Notes: generated by a model not told the origin, from the sequence alone. 64,000 nt of DNA from JAADHI01 sp964451325 (GCA_964451325.1 CAYVHO010000003.1:62001-126000), one strand, 5' to 3'. Counted from the first letter of the stretch, positions 18,698 to 28,020 are shown. Numbers and translations: made by a program.

Positions 18698-19618
18698 TTA
18701 CGATTCCAAGGTAATACGTGGGTCGATGAGCGTATAAAAAACATCGACCACCAAGTTGCAAACAACGATCAGCAATGCGTAGACCAGGGTCACTCCCATA
18801 ATCAAGGGGTAGTCTCGATTTGTAACCGCGGTAATAAAAAACTTACCCATCCCCGGCACAGAAAAGATGAACTCAATCACAAAAGATCCCGTGACCAAGG
18901 TCGCCGTCAGTGGGCCCAGCACGGTAATCACCGGGGCAATGGCATTTCTCAAAATATGCTTAAATAGGATGTTTATTTCAGGCAAACCTTTGGCGCGTGC
19001 CGTACGCACATAATCCTTGTATTTCTCCTCTAAAATACTGGATCGTGTTAAACGCGCGATGTAAGCCGCCGGAGCCAGACCCAGCGCAAAGGCAGGAAGC
19101 ACAACACTTCTTGCATCTTCCCAGAGTGCAGGCGGAAAAATTTTGAGCTGATGTGAAAAAATAAGGATCAAAAATGCGCCCAGAACAAAATTCGGGATAG
19201 AGATGCCTGCTGTTGCAACAAACATACTGAATTTGTCCCAGGGCGTTTGCGCAAAGGCGCCTGAGGCCAGACCAGCCGTTAAACCCAGAATCAGGGCGAT
19301 GAGAAGCGCCAGCGCGCCGAGTTGAATCGAAACAGGGAGCGTATCGGAAATGATGTCATTCACCGTACGCCCCAGATATTTATACGAAGGCCCCAAATCC
19401 CCTCGCAAAAGCCCTTTCAAATAAAGCTCATATTGCGTGACAATGGGTTTGTCGAGGTGATATTTGGCTTCGATATTGGCTTTAATCGCAGGTGGCAGTT
19501 TTTTTTCACGATCAAAAGGACCACCCGGCACGAGGTGCATCATGAGAAAGGTCAAAGTCGCCACAATCCATAAAACGGGAATCGCCCACAACAGACGACG
19601 AACAATAAACGACAGCAT
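18698..19618 (-). CDS. oppB: Oligopeptide/dipeptide ABC transporter permease (OppB/DppB-like)
   Basis: Permease of 306 residues with the N-terminal signature RRLLWAIPVLWIVATLTF, a periplasmic segment with HLDKP, and the EAA loop RTARAKGLPEINILFKHILRN. Its start overlaps the oppA stop by one base (TGATG), and it abuts oppC, forming a tight operon. Confidence 0.92.
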   Translation of the reverse strand: MLSFIVRRLLWAIPVLWIVATLTFLMMHLVPGGPFDREKKLPPAIKANIEAKYHLDKPIVTQYELYLKGLLRGDLGPSYKYLGRTVNDIISDTLPVSIQLGALALLIALILGLTAGLASGAFAQTPWDKFSMFVATAGISIPNFVLGAFLILIFSHQLKIFPPALWEDARSVVLPAFALGLAPAAYIARLTRSSILEEKYKDYVRTARAKGLPEINILFKHILRNAIAPVITVLGPLTATLVTGSFVIEFIFSVPGMGKFFITAVTNRDYPLIMGVTLVYALLIVVCNLVVDVFYTLIDPRITLES

Positions 19619-21225
19619 CAGGGCCTTACTTTCTGTGCATCGGCTTGATGCAAGTTGAGACGACGCACTTTTTTAAGATGAATGAGATCCATGGCGTTTA
19701 CTTTTAGACCCTCTATTTCTGGACGGATGAGCAGGTTTTGCGCGGCAAAAAAAAGCGGCATGATCGGAACATCGCTTTCGGTCAAAATACGCTGAGCGAC
19801 ATTGTAATGGGTCAAACGTTTTTGGGGATCGCTCTCACTTGCAGCGTCGGAAATCAATTGGTCATAAGTCCGATTCGCCCAGTGCGTGTAATTATTGCCG
19901 CTCGTACTTGTAAACAAGTTCATAAAATTATCAGGATCAGGGTAATCTGCCCCCCATCCCAAACGAAAGATCTGAGGGGTTTCTTCTCTAAGCCCCTGTA
20001 AATAGACCTTCCATTCCATATTATCCAATACAATATTCACACCCAGATTTTTTTTCCACTGGGCCTGAATATTTTCAGCAATGAGTTGATTTGTGGGATC
20101 TGAGTTAAACGCAAGCGTAATAGGAGGGAGACCCAGAGCATTTTCATAACCCGCATCGGCCAAAAGACGCCGCGCTTTTTCGGGATTAAAAGAAAGCCCG
20201 ATCTCTGAATTATGGGCAAACATGCCTTCTGGAATCCATGAGGTCGCCGGGATTTCGCCGCCTTTTAAAATTTTAGGCATCTCGCTCCGGTCGATGGCCA
20301 TAGAAAACGCACGTCGAATATTGACCTGATCGAAAGGCGCTGCTTGTGTATTAAACCCATAATAATAACCTCGAAGAAAAGGGGCATGCACATAATCAGG
20401 ATGTGTTTTAAACCGGGGGATGGCAATGGGCGGAAGACTCACACGGTCTAAATAACCCGTTTCGTAAAGCGTCAGTGCCGTGGTTTCTTCGGAAACCACA
20501 TAAAAAATCACTTCATCCAAGGAAGGCCGACCGCCATAATAGTACTCATTTGCAACAAGACGCAGACGGTATTCATGCCACCACTCCGCCAAACGAAAAG
20601 GACCACAGACCACCAGGTTTTCAGGCGCCGTCCAACGATCTCCATAACGCTCAATAAGATCTTTCCGCTGGGGGAAAGTGGCCGTAAAGGTGGTAATCGA
20701 AGGAAAATAGACCGCCTGTTTTTTCAGATCAATCCGCAAGGTAAGATCATTTACGGCCTTTACCCCAACTAAATTGGCATCCTTTATTGTTCCCGCGTTG
20801 TACTCCGCTGCATTTTGAATATCATACAAAAAATAGGCGTATTCGGAAGCCGTTTCAGGATTAAGCAAACGTTTCCAGGCATACTCAAAATCATGTGCCG
20901 TCACCTGCTTTCCATCACTCCAAAAAACATCCGCTCTTAGGTGAAAGGTATAGACACGGCCATTTTCAGAAATATCCCAGCGCTCAGAAATAGCGGGTTG
21001 CGGACGAAGCGCCTCGTCGTAAGCGGCTAGACCTTCCATGAGATTTTCAATGACACGAATAGAGACATTGTCCGTCGCCAAAGACCAGTCTAATGTGGGT
21101 GGCTCTGCTGTGAGGTTCATGCGGAAAACGGCCCGAGTCGGTGCTTCTTCTTCATCTGCTGCTTGCCAGAAGAGGAAGAAGATCAATCCGACCAGAAAAA
21201 ACATGACAATAAATACGCGTTTCAT
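19618..21225 (-). CDS. oppA: Peptide ABC transporter substrate-binding protein (OppA/SBP family 5)
   Basis: Family 5 solute-binding protein that captures peptides in the periplasm. The family pattern EPPTLDWSLATD opens the mature domain, followed by TFHLRADVFWSDGKQVTAHDFEYAWKR in several pieces. The N-terminus MKRVFIVMFF starts a hydrophobic stretch without a lipobox Cys, so it may be membrane-anchored or exported by an uncleaved signal. ATG 21225 is preferred for this basic start; an in-frame ATG at 21273 exists. Neither has a clear ribosome site. Confidence 0.88.
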   Translation of the reverse strand: MKRVFIVMFFLVGLIFFLFWQAADEEEAPTRAVFRMNLTAEPPTLDWSLATDNVSIRVIENLMEGLAAYDEALRPQPAISERWDISENGRVYTFHLRADVFWSDGKQVTAHDFEYAWKRLLNPETASEYAYFLYDIQNAAEYNAGTIKDANLVGVKAVNDLTLRIDLKKQAVYFPSITTFTATFPQRKDLIERYGDRWTAPENLVVCGPFRLAEWWHEYRLRLVANEYYYGGRPSLDEVIFYVVSEETTALTLYETGYLDRVSLPPIAIPRFKTHPDYVHAPFLRGYYYGFNTQAAPFDQVNIRRAFSMAIDRSEMPKILKGGEIPATSWIPEGMFAHNSEIGLSFNPEKARRLLADAGYENALGLPPITLAFNSDPTNQLIAENIQAQWKKNLGVNIVLDNMEWKVYLQGLREETPQIFRLGWGADYPDPDNFMNLFTSTSGNNYTHWANRTYDQLISDAASESDPQKRLTHYNVAQRILTESDVPIMPLFFAAQNLLIRPEIEGLKVNAMDLIHLKKVRRLNLHQADAQKVRP

Positions 21226-21351
21226 CTGCACAATAATAGGTTTTTTGATGGAAAACGTCAAAAAACAAATCATTGCAGCAAAGCATACCCACGATCTTCA
21301 ATGCAAGTCCCGAATCCGGCCCCGATGACCCAGAGAAAGCATCCATTTTTC

Positions 21352-21380
21352 TTGACAATAAAACCATATTTGAATAGTCT
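21352..21380 (+). promoter_or_regulatory. Promoter of tRNA-Val
   Basis: Consensus TTGACA (21352-21357), a 17-base spacer and TAGTCT (21375-21380) lie about 20 bases before the mature tRNA. Confidence 0.5.
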
Positions 21381-21400
21381 TAGGCTGATACGACCTTTGA

Positions 21401-21475
21401 AGGCGCGTAGCTCAGGGGGAGAGCGCTTGCTTGACACGCAAGAGGTCGGCGGTTCAAAACCGCCCGTGCCTACCA
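21401..21475 (+). tRNA. tRNA-Val (anticodon GAC)
   Basis: 75-nt tRNA with encoded CCA. The acceptor AGGCGCG pairs with CGTGCCT (one G-T), and the D-arm is GCTC/GAGC. The anticodon stem CTTGC/GCAAG encloses loop TTGACAC, giving GAC. The T-arm is GGCGG/CCGCC. It lies 112 bases before thrS with no clear terminator between them. Confidence 0.95.
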
Positions 21476-21587
21476 TTAAAATTTTGGAATTTTGTGACCC
21501 ATTTAATAAAATCCCCCTCATGATACACCTTGATGAGCCTGTTGGCATTTTTACATCTCTGTGTCCATTCCACCGTCTAGGGCCATT

Positions 21588-23504
21588 TTGAATAAAGAAA
21601 TCACCCTTCGTCTTAAGGGAGACATTGAAAAACGTGTCCCAGCAGGAACGCCTTTTTTTGAAGTCGTCAAAATGCTGGGCCAAACAAAAGACACCGTCGG
21701 TGTTTTAGTCAATGGACTTGAAAAAGACTTAAGCGCAACTGCCGAAGCAGATGCCGAGCTTGAACTGCTCACCTTTGATTCCGCCGAAGGCCTGGAGATC
21801 TACCGCCACACTTCAGCCCATGTCATGGCCCAGGCCGTTAAAGAAATTTTTCCTTCGGCCAAAATAACCATCGGGCCTGTGATCAAAGATGGTTTTTATT
21901 ACGATTATGATTTTGAACGCCCCTTTACCCCTGAAGATCTTATTGTCATTGAAAAGAAGATGAAAGAAATTATCAAACGTAGACTCCCTATTTCACGTAT
22001 TGAGCTCACAAAAGAAGAAGCCATCGCCCTCTTTAAAGAAAGAAACGAACCCTACAAAGTCGAGCTCGTAGAGGATGGACTAACGGAACCCATTACGGCT
22101 TACCGGCAAGGCGATTTCATCGATCTCTGCCGAGGCCCTCATCTTCCTTCTACCGGTAAATTGAAAGCAATCAAATTACTTTCAACAGGTGGCGCTTACT
22201 GGCGCGGCGATGAAAAAAACAAAATGTTACAGCGCATTTATGGAACGTCTTTTTCAAGCCATGCGGCCCTTGATGCCCATCTCAAAAAATTGGAAGAAAT
22301 CAAAAAGAGGGACCACCGGCGACTGGGTAAGGATCTCGACCTTTTTTCCACCTCAGATCAGATCGGGGCAGGACTCATTCTTTGGCATCCCAAGGGTGCC
22401 ATCATGCGTAAGGTGATCGAAGATTTCTGGCGGGACGAACATCTCAAGGCCGATTACGAATTTGTCGCCACACCCCACATGGCCAAACGCGATCTCTGGA
22501 AAAAAAGCGGGCATCTCTCCTTCTATAAAGAAAATATGTACGAAGGTATTGATGTCGATGGCGTTCCCTATCAAATCAAACCCATGAACTGCCCTTTTCA
22601 CATTATGATTTATAAATCCAAACTGCGAAGCTATCGGGATCTGCCGCTGCGCTGGAGTGAACTCGGAACGGTCTATCGTTATGAACGCTCCGGTGCATTG
22701 CATGGCCTGATGCGTGTGAGAGGGTTTACACAAGACGATGCGCATATTTTTTGTTGCCCCGATCAGATTGAATCTGAAATTTTAAAGGTGCTTGATTTTA
22801 CAACACATGTGCTCAAGACCTTTGGTTTTGTAGACTACGAAATTTATCTGTCAACCCGTCCGGAAAAATATGTCGGGTCTTTAGATCGCTGGCAGCAAGC
22901 CACCGCCGCATTGGAAGGGGCCTTAAAACAAAAAAACTTCGCCTATGAAATTGATCCCGGAGAAGGGGTCTTTTATGGGCCGAAGATCGACATGAAAATC
23001 AAAGATTCTCTGGGACGTTCCTGGCAATGCACGACCATCCAGGTTGATTTTAATTTGCCCGAGCGTTTTGGCATGACTTATCGCGGAGATGATGGCAAAG
23101 CACACCAGCCCATCATGATTCACCGCGCTTTAATGGGCTCCATCGAACGTTTTTTTGGGGTGCTCATCGAACATTACGCCGGTGCATTTCCAACTTGGCT
23201 TGCACCTGTACAGACAAAAGTGATACCCATTACAGAACACCATCAAGAATATGCGAACCACCTTCAAAAGAAACTCCGAGATGTGGGCATTCGCAGTGAA
23301 GTGGATCACCGAAATGAAAAGATGGGGCTTAAAATTCGAGAAGCCCAATTACAAAAAATTCCCTATATGCTGATTGTCGGCGATAAAGAAATCGCAGAAA
23401 AAAGCGTCTCCGTCAGACAGCGCAATGGGACAAACACAACGGTTTCTTTAGACCTTTGCGTCACACAGATTGAGGCAGAAATTGCCTCAAAGCGAGCCGT
23501 CTAA
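21588..23504 (+). CDS. thrS: Threonyl-tRNA synthetase
   Basis: Class II synthetase charging tRNA-Thr. Order: TGS domain (about 1-60), editing domain with HTSAHVMAQAV (HxxxH), catalytic core with motif 1-3 regions and the zinc/substrate cysteine in MNCPFH and the motif VYRYERSG, then the C-terminal anticodon-binding domain. TTG 21588 is chosen because AGGG (21579-21582) is five bases upstream and the TGS strand begins just after it. A GTG at 21561 is in frame but has no ribosome site. It leads the translation-gene run thrS-infC-rpmI-rplT. Confidence 0.96.
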   Translation: MNKEITLRLKGDIEKRVPAGTPFFEVVKMLGQTKDTVGVLVNGLEKDLSATAEADAELELLTFDSAEGLEIYRHTSAHVMAQAVKEIFPSAKITIGPVIKDGFYYDYDFERPFTPEDLIVIEKKMKEIIKRRLPISRIELTKEEAIALFKERNEPYKVELVEDGLTEPITAYRQGDFIDLCRGPHLPSTGKLKAIKLLSTGGAYWRGDEKNKMLQRIYGTSFSSHAALDAHLKKLEEIKKRDHRRLGKDLDLFSTSDQIGAGLILWHPKGAIMRKVIEDFWRDEHLKADYEFVATPHMAKRDLWKKSGHLSFYKENMYEGIDVDGVPYQIKPMNCPFHIMIYKSKLRSYRDLPLRWSELGTVYRYERSGALHGLMRVRGFTQDDAHIFCCPDQIESEILKVLDFTTHVLKTFGFVDYEIYLSTRPEKYVGSLDRWQQATAALEGALKQKNFAYEIDPGEGVFYGPKIDMKIKDSLGRSWQCTTIQVDFNLPERFGMTYRGDDGKAHQPIMIHRALMGSIERFFGVLIEHYAGAFPTWLAPVQTKVIPITEHHQEYANHLQKKLRDVGIRSEVDHRNEKMGLKIREAQLQKIPYMLIVGDKEIAEKSVSVRQRNGTNTTVSLDLCVTQIEAEIASKRAV

Positions 23505-23513
23505 TGGAGGGGA

Positions 23514-24059
23514 ATGCAGCGAGATAGAAGAGGCCCACAGACACCAAAAATGAGGGCAAACCGGGACATCCGGGACAGAGAAATTCGTGTCATCGGTCCA
23601 GACAGTGAACAGCTTGGTATCATGTCACCGTTTGATGCGATGGCAAAATGTGAAGAGTACGGTCTTGATTTGGTTGAGGTGGCTCCTACAGCCAAGCCCC
23701 CGGTCTGCCGAATCATGGATCTTGGCAAGTACAAATACGAGCAGAGCCGAAAAGAGCGTACCCTTAAAGCAAGCCAAAAAGGGGGACACCTCAAAGAGGT
23801 CAAATTTCGCCCCTATACCGGTGAGCACGATCTGGAGTTTAAGATAAAACACGCGAGAGATTTTCTTGAAGGACGAAATAAGGTTAAAATAACCTTGATG
23901 TTCCGAGGCCGGGAGATGGCTTATCGACAAAAAGGCTGGGAAATTATGGCCAAAGTACAAGAAAGACTTGAAGATGTGGGGCAAAGGGAATATGCTCCCA
24001 AGTTTGAAGGGCGAAACATGATTATGGTCTTGGCCCCAAAATCGCTCAAAGGAGATTAG
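23514..24059 (+). CDS. infC: Translation initiation factor IF-3
   Basis: IF-3 of 181 residues with the N-domain (RDREIRVIGPD, LGIMSPFDAM, YGLDLVEVAP, KPPVCRIMD), linker and C-domain. It binds the 30S subunit and checks start codon selection. The start is an ordinary ATG with GGAGGGG upstream. That is unlike the rare AUU codon that autoregulates E. coli infC, so this control is absent here. Confidence 0.97.
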   Translation: MQRDRRGPQTPKMRANRDIRDREIRVIGPDSEQLGIMSPFDAMAKCEEYGLDLVEVAPTAKPPVCRIMDLGKYKYEQSRKERTLKASQKGGHLKEVKFRPYTGEHDLEFKIKHARDFLEGRNKVKITLMFRGREMAYRQKGWEIMAKVQERLEDVGQREYAPKFEGRNMIMVLAPKSLKGD

Positions 24060-24060
24060 A

Positions 24061-24261
24061 ATGAAGAACAAAATTAAAACACACCGGGGCGCGGCAAAAC
24101 GGTTTAAAAAAACAGGTTCAGGCAAATTAAAACGCAATAAAGCAGGAAAGCGGCATCTGCTCACCCACCAATCCAGAAAACAGAAACGCAATTTAAGTGG
24201 AAGCACCCTTGTTTTTAAAGGGGAAGCCAAAGGCCTTATGCGTGCACTGCCCTATATTTAA
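24061..24261 (+). CDS. rpmI: 50S ribosomal protein L35
   Basis: 66-residue basic protein matching bL35 (KTHRGAAKRFKKTGSGK, RKQKRNLSG). AGGAG precedes the ATG, which is one base after the infC stop. Confidence 0.97.
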   Translation: MKNKIKTHRGAAKRFKKTGSGKLKRNKAGKRHLLTHQSRKQKRNLSGSTLVFKGEAKGLMRALPYI

Positions 24262-24304
24262 AAGGAACACCGCTTAGTTTATACAGATTAGAAGGAGTTA
24301 AAGT

Positions 24305-24673
24305 ATGCCAAGAGCAAAAGGGGGCCCCAAAACCCGCCACAGACGCAAAGCACGTCTCAAGATGGCAAAAGGGTATTACGGGGCAAAAAGCAAACTATTT
24401 AGAACCGCAACCGAAGCCGTCGATAAATCGCTTCTCTACGCCTATCGTGACCGTCGCAATAAAAAACGCGCCTTCAGACGGCTTTGGATCACGCGAATCA
24501 GCGCAGCCGCAAAATTAAACGGACTGAATTACAGCAGATTGATGGACGGCTTAAAAAAAGCGGGCATTAACCTCAATCGAAAAATTCTGGCCGAAATCGC
24601 CGCGCATGATCCCGCAGGATTCACAGAAATCGTTCAAAAAATGCGGGCAACGACAGAGGCCGCAAGCGCTTAA
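24305..24673 (+). CDS. rplT: 50S ribosomal protein L20
   Basis: 122-residue bL20 with KARLKMAKGYYGAKSK and the conserved RRLWITRISAA. It binds 23S rRNA early in assembly and, in known bacteria, represses its own operon. The AGAAGGAG ribosome site lies before the ATG. The 43-base gap after rpmI shows no clear structure. Confidence 0.97.
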   Translation: MPRAKGGPKTRHRRKARLKMAKGYYGAKSKLFRTATEAVDKSLLYAYRDRRNKKRAFRRLWITRISAAAKLNGLNYSRLMDGLKKAGINLNRKILAEIAAHDPAGFTEIVQKMRATTEAASA

Positions 24674-24716
24674 GGTTTTGGTTCTATTTGTGTGAAGCCC
24701 CACACAACAAACGGAA

Positions 24717-24773
24717 TAAAATAGCAGTCAGCAAAAATGATTTCCGAATCGTGATGCTCTCTGCTATTTTTTT
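24717..24773 (+). terminator. Large composite terminator of the thrS/infC-rpmI-rplT unit
   Basis: AAATAGCAG pairs with CTGCTATTT and is followed by seven T. The interior folds again: AGCA/TGCT, then ATGATT/AATCGT closed by a TCCG tetraloop. The result is one long interrupted hairpin. Confidence 0.8.
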
Positions 24774-24814
24774 GCCCGGGTACCCCTTTGTATCGTCCGG
24801 TAATTGATGCTCGT

Positions 24815-24843
24815 TTGATTTCCAAGTGACTTCCGTGTAGTAT
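24815..24843 (+). promoter_or_regulatory. Probable promoter of the cupredoxin lipoprotein gene
   Basis: TTGATT (24815-24820), a 17-base spacer and TAGTAT (24838-24843) lie about 40 bases before the start codon. Confidence 0.45.
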
Positions 24844-24881
24844 TTTAGCTTGTTGTCTTTGGATTTTAGTTCAAGAAAACA

Positions 24882-25262
24882 ATGGCTTACTCTGAGAAGT
24901 CTTTCAACAAGCTCCGTCTCGTCTTTTACCTCCTGTTATCCATTACACTTCCTTCATGTGGCTTACTCTCCGACCCTCAGATGACAAAAGCCTCCATCCA
25001 GCCTAATTCAACCTACTTAGAAGATGCGGCTTTTTCCCCCAACCCTATCCTCGTTCATTTTGGAGGAACCGTCGTCTGGAAAAATAACGATTCGGTCATC
25101 CATTCCATCGTGGGCGATGCAAAATCAGGTGTTTGTGCCTTCAAATCCGATGAGATCAATCAAGGAAGAACCTACAAGAAAACCTTTCTAAAACGCATAA
25201 CCTGTAACTATTACTGTGGCGTTCACGGCAAAACCATGCGCGGGAAAATTATTGTGCGTTAA
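24882..25262 (+). CDS. Cupredoxin (plastocyanin-like) lipoprotein
   Basis: Small blue-copper-type protein. The signal peptide ends in a lipobox, ITLPSC, so it should be lipid-anchored in the envelope. Type 1 copper ligands can be assigned as His in DSVIHSIVG and Cys, His and Met in CGVHGKTM (CxxHxxxM). A possible role is periplasmic electron transfer; the partner is unknown. It is a single gene, convergent with dinB and overlapping it by four bases. Confidence 0.85.
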   Translation: MAYSEKSFNKLRLVFYLLLSITLPSCGLLSDPQMTKASIQPNSTYLEDAAFSPNPILVHFGGTVVWKNNDSVIHSIVGDAKSGVCAFKSDEINQGRTYKKTFLKRITCNYYCGVHGKTMRGKIIVR

Positions 25263-26425
25263 GGAACTTCTGATGAAACAGCTCCCCCACCGCGTTTAAG
25301 GGCCGATGCTCCATATTTACATCGGATGAGATCTGTCGCGGCATCAATACGTTTCTGTTTCTGCCGATCTTCATCCATAAAAAGCTCTCCCTGAATCTCA
25401 TCATCCGATACCAGGTGACTGACTCTCATGCCGATCAAACGAATAGGACGATTTTTTGGGCGGTTTGTTTTCAGAAGCGCAAGTGCAATATGCAATAAAT
25501 TCTGAGTGGTCTGGCTTGCATGGCTCAGACTTCGAGCGCGTGTGATGGTTTTAAAATCTGAAAAGCGGACCTTGATCGTTACCGTATACCCGGAAAGACC
25601 ATGACACCGTAAACGCCAGGCCACTTGCTCGCTCAGTGCCACCAGATGAGATTGAATCAGATCAAAATCATGAACATCTTTCTGAAAAGTCATTTCATTG
25701 GAGATTGATTTTATTTCATGATCAGAAATGACTGCCCGCACATCCTGACCTCGCGCAAATTCCCAGAGTTGATCCCCCCAAGTTCCAAAATACCCATGAA
25801 GCATTGCACGACTCTGCTGCCTAACCTGCTTGAGGGTAAAAATTCCTCTTTCGGTAAAAATTTTTGCCCCTGTTTTCCCCAGCCCCCAAAGACGGCGGAC
25901 AGGCAGCGGATCAAGAAAATCCTGCACCGCTCCTGATTCGACCACAAGAAAACCATCGGGTTTTCCGAGATCACTCGCGATCTTAGCCACGAATTTATTG
26001 GGCGCAATGCCGACAGAAGCACAGAGCTTTGTTTTGTCTTTTATTTCTGCTTTGATCCGTTTTCCGATGACGACGGCATCGCCAAAAAGCGCTTCACATC
26101 CACTCACATCAAGAAAGGCCTCATCCAAAGAAAGCGGCTCCACCAAGGGCGTGTATTTCTTGAAAATCTTGTGAATTTGTTTAGAGATTTCTGCGTAATA
26201 AAGAATACGTGGGGGGAAAAAAGTGGCTTCGGGGCAAAGCCTCAGCGCCTTGGATATGGGCATGGCACTATGCACCCCAAAAGTACGGGCCTTATAACTT
26301 GCTGCCGCAACAACACCCCGCCCTTTCGGGTTTCCCCCAACAATAATGGGTTTTCCAAAAAGATCGGGCCGATCCCGTTCCTCAACCGAGGCATAAAATG
26401 CATCCATGTCAATATGGAGAATCAT
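25259..26425 (-). CDS. dinB: DNA polymerase IV (Y family)
   Basis: Error-prone translesion polymerase. The catalytic carboxylates are visible in HIDMDAFYASVE (Asp6, Asp8) and SLDEAFLD (Asp-Glu), followed by the HhH and little-finger domains, in 388 residues. No clamp-binding motif is obvious at the C-terminus (GGGAVSSEVP). The start has no ribosome site, and the predicted transcription start coincides with the ATG. No LexA-type operator was recognised. Confidence 0.95.
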   Translation of the reverse strand: MILHIDMDAFYASVEERDRPDLFGKPIIVGGNPKGRGVVAAASYKARTFGVHSAMPISKALRLCPEATFFPPRILYYAEISKQIHKIFKKYTPLVEPLSLDEAFLDVSGCEALFGDAVVIGKRIKAEIKDKTKLCASVGIAPNKFVAKIASDLGKPDGFLVVESGAVQDFLDPLPVRRLWGLGKTGAKIFTERGIFTLKQVRQQSRAMLHGYFGTWGDQLWEFARGQDVRAVISDHEIKSISNEMTFQKDVHDFDLIQSHLVALSEQVAWRLRCHGLSGYTVTIKVRFSDFKTITRARSLSHASQTTQNLLHIALALLKTNRPKNRPIRLIGMRVSHLVSDDEIQGELFMDEDRQKQKRIDAATDLIRCKYGASALKRGGGAVSSEVP

Positions 26426-26431
26426 GGGTAT

Positions 26432-26460
26432 ATTTTATGATTCTGGCAGTAAAGCGTCAA
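26432..26460 (-). promoter_or_regulatory. Predicted dinB promoter placing +1 at the start codon
   Basis: On the minus strand, TTGACG (26455-26460), a 17-base spacer and TAAAAT (26432-26437). The start would fall about seven bases later, at the ATG (26425). No other features are seen in the gap 26426-26572. Confidence 0.4.
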
Positions 26461-26572
26461 CAAAACAGAATTCCAAATCATGGTTTGTTGATTTAACGAA
26501 GAAGCTGGGCATTTTTGCCTTGAAAAAATAGCCAATGACTCAATTGAATTTCCTCAAATGAGAACGGATGCC

Positions 26573-26725
26573 TTATGCGGAAAATTGTTTCTTCCAGTCT
26601 TGAATTTGATTCTGATGCACGTCGAAGCATTCTGAAAGATCGGCTAAGGTCTCGTCACCTTTAATCGCTGCCAGTGCCACTTTCGCTTTGAAGCCCAGGA
26701 ACTGATTCCGTCTTTTTCGTCTCAT
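26573..26725 (-). pseudogene. IS3-family OrfA (transposase helix-turn-helix subunit), truncated
   Basis: Fifty codons matching the N-terminus of IS3-family OrfA: MRRKRRNQFLGFKAKVAL, then GDETLADLSECFDVHQNQI and WKKQ. After WKKQ the protein ends in FSA and a stop, whereas family members continue for about 50 residues. OrfB with the DDE domain is missing. The AGGAG ribosome site before ATG 26725 survives. Confidence 0.8.
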
Positions 26726-26802
26726 TTTTATCTCCTCTGTCTGCTTAAAGTACATCAGGGAGACCACTTACGCCGCTGTCTCTTTTTTGGGGGTCACTTC
26801 TA
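26573..26802 (-). mobile_element. IS3-family insertion sequence remnant (left end plus part of orfA)
   Basis: The outer edge, read on the minus strand, begins near 26802 with GTGACCCCCAAAAAAGAGAC, resembling IS3-group terminal repeats that start TGA and contain a C-run followed by an A-run. It is followed by the truncated orfA. No right end or orfB was found, so the element is dead. Confidence 0.6.
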
Positions 26803-26877
26803 CCTGATTCGTTCGCTTTCCATGCCGATGGTTTAAGTTAAGAAAGCTCGTTAGGCGAAGAAGATATCCCAAACCCA

Positions 26878-28020
26878 TCAATCTTGTTGGCTAAAAATCA
26901 TGACATATTCTGCGAACAAAAAAGTTCTGTTCCTTTGTTTTCCCGTTAGTTCATTCAATACACCGTATTGAACAAAATCATTTACCATTGTAGCAGCAGT
27001 ATTTATATTAATATTTAATAGCTTGGCTACAGATTTTATATTTAGAATGGGTACCTCATATAATGCCTGCATCAGTTTTTGGGCATTATCCTGCCTGCGA
27101 GTACTAAAATGAGGCAATACTTCACGTTCCAATCTCTCTTTTAATGCAAGTATATCTTTAAATACCTGAATTGAGCTCTGTGCTGTTTGAATCACGCCAT
27201 ACAAAAAAAAGACTAACCAGTCATTCATTTTATTCGCTTCGCGCACCGCCATAAGACGGCCTATATATTCTGTTTTATTCCGTTCAAAATAATCAGATAA
27301 ATAGAGCGCTGGTTTATGTAATAAGCCAAAGCTGGCAAGGTAAAGTGCAATCATTAAACGCCCAAGCCGACCGTTACCGTCGAGAAAGGGGTGAATTGTT
27401 TCAAACTGGTAGTGAATAATAGCCACCTTAATTAGATGAGGAACATGTAGTTCTTCGTTATGAATGAATTTCTCCAGATCACTCATCAAGTCGACGACTT
27501 CTTCCTGGTGTGGCGGAATGAATACAGGATTTTTCAGGCTTACGCCTATCCAGTTTTGGCTGCTTCTAAATTCTCCAGGTTGCTTGGTTTCACCACGCAC
27601 ACCGAACATCAACACTTTGTGAGTATATTTGAGTAAGCGATTGGTGAGCGGGAAGGTTTCTAACTGAGAAATTGCTTCATTAATGGCCTTGATGTGGTTT
27701 TGGACTTCTTGCCAATCGTCTTTTTTCTCTGGCTCAATATCACCTTCATGCAAAAGAGCCTCTTCTATATTAGTACGGGTACCTTCTATCCGACTAGACT
27801 GTGTCGCTTCTTTTGTAATATGCAAACGAATGAAGAAATCGACATTGGGAATTAATTGCGAAAAGGCATTTAGTTCACCTAATGCACGATCAGCATCACT
27901 TAACAACCTTTGAATTTCCCCACTGGAAATTTCCCAGGCATGATTGATTGGCTCTGGAGAAAAGCTTTTGTATTGATACTGCTGCTTATAGACACCAGCC
28001 TGAAAATTTTGAACATCCAT
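26878..28020 (-). CDS. Fic-domain protein (predicted AMPylase) with C-terminal winged helix
   Basis: Fic enzymes usually transfer AMP to target hydroxyl groups. The complete catalytic motif HPFLDGNGRLGR lies near residue 210. An N-terminal inhibitory helix motif, SSRIEG ((S/T)xxxE(G/N)), near residue 77 marks a class II self-inhibited Fic. The last 90 residues (NIKSVAKLLNININTAATMV) look like a winged helix-turn-helix. The gene is noticeably AT-rich compared with its neighbours and lies beside an IS remnant, suggesting transfer. Its promoter carries a strong palindrome. The target protein is unknown. Confidence 0.92.
   Translation of the reverse strand: MDVQNFQAGVYKQQYQYKSFSPEPINHAWEISSGEIQRLLSDADRALGELNAFSQLIPNVDFFIRLHITKEATQSSRIEGTRTNIEEALLHEGDIEPEKKDDWQEVQNHIKAINEAISQLETFPLTNRLLKYTHKVLMFGVRGETKQPGEFRSSQNWIGVSLKNPVFIPPHQEEVVDLMSDLEKFIHNEELHVPHLIKVAIIHYQFETIHPFLDGNGRLGRLMIALYLASFGLLHKPALYLSDYFERNKTEYIGRLMAVREANKMNDWLVFFLYGVIQTAQSSIQVFKDILALKERLEREVLPHFSTRRQDNAQKLMQALYEVPILNIKSVAKLLNININTAATMVNDFVQYGVLNELTGKQRNRTFLFAEYVMIFSQQD

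Noticed and set aside
26425..26572. LexA operator upstream of dinB
   Set aside because: No CTGT-N8-ACAG or related dyad was found; other LexA types cannot be excluded by eye.
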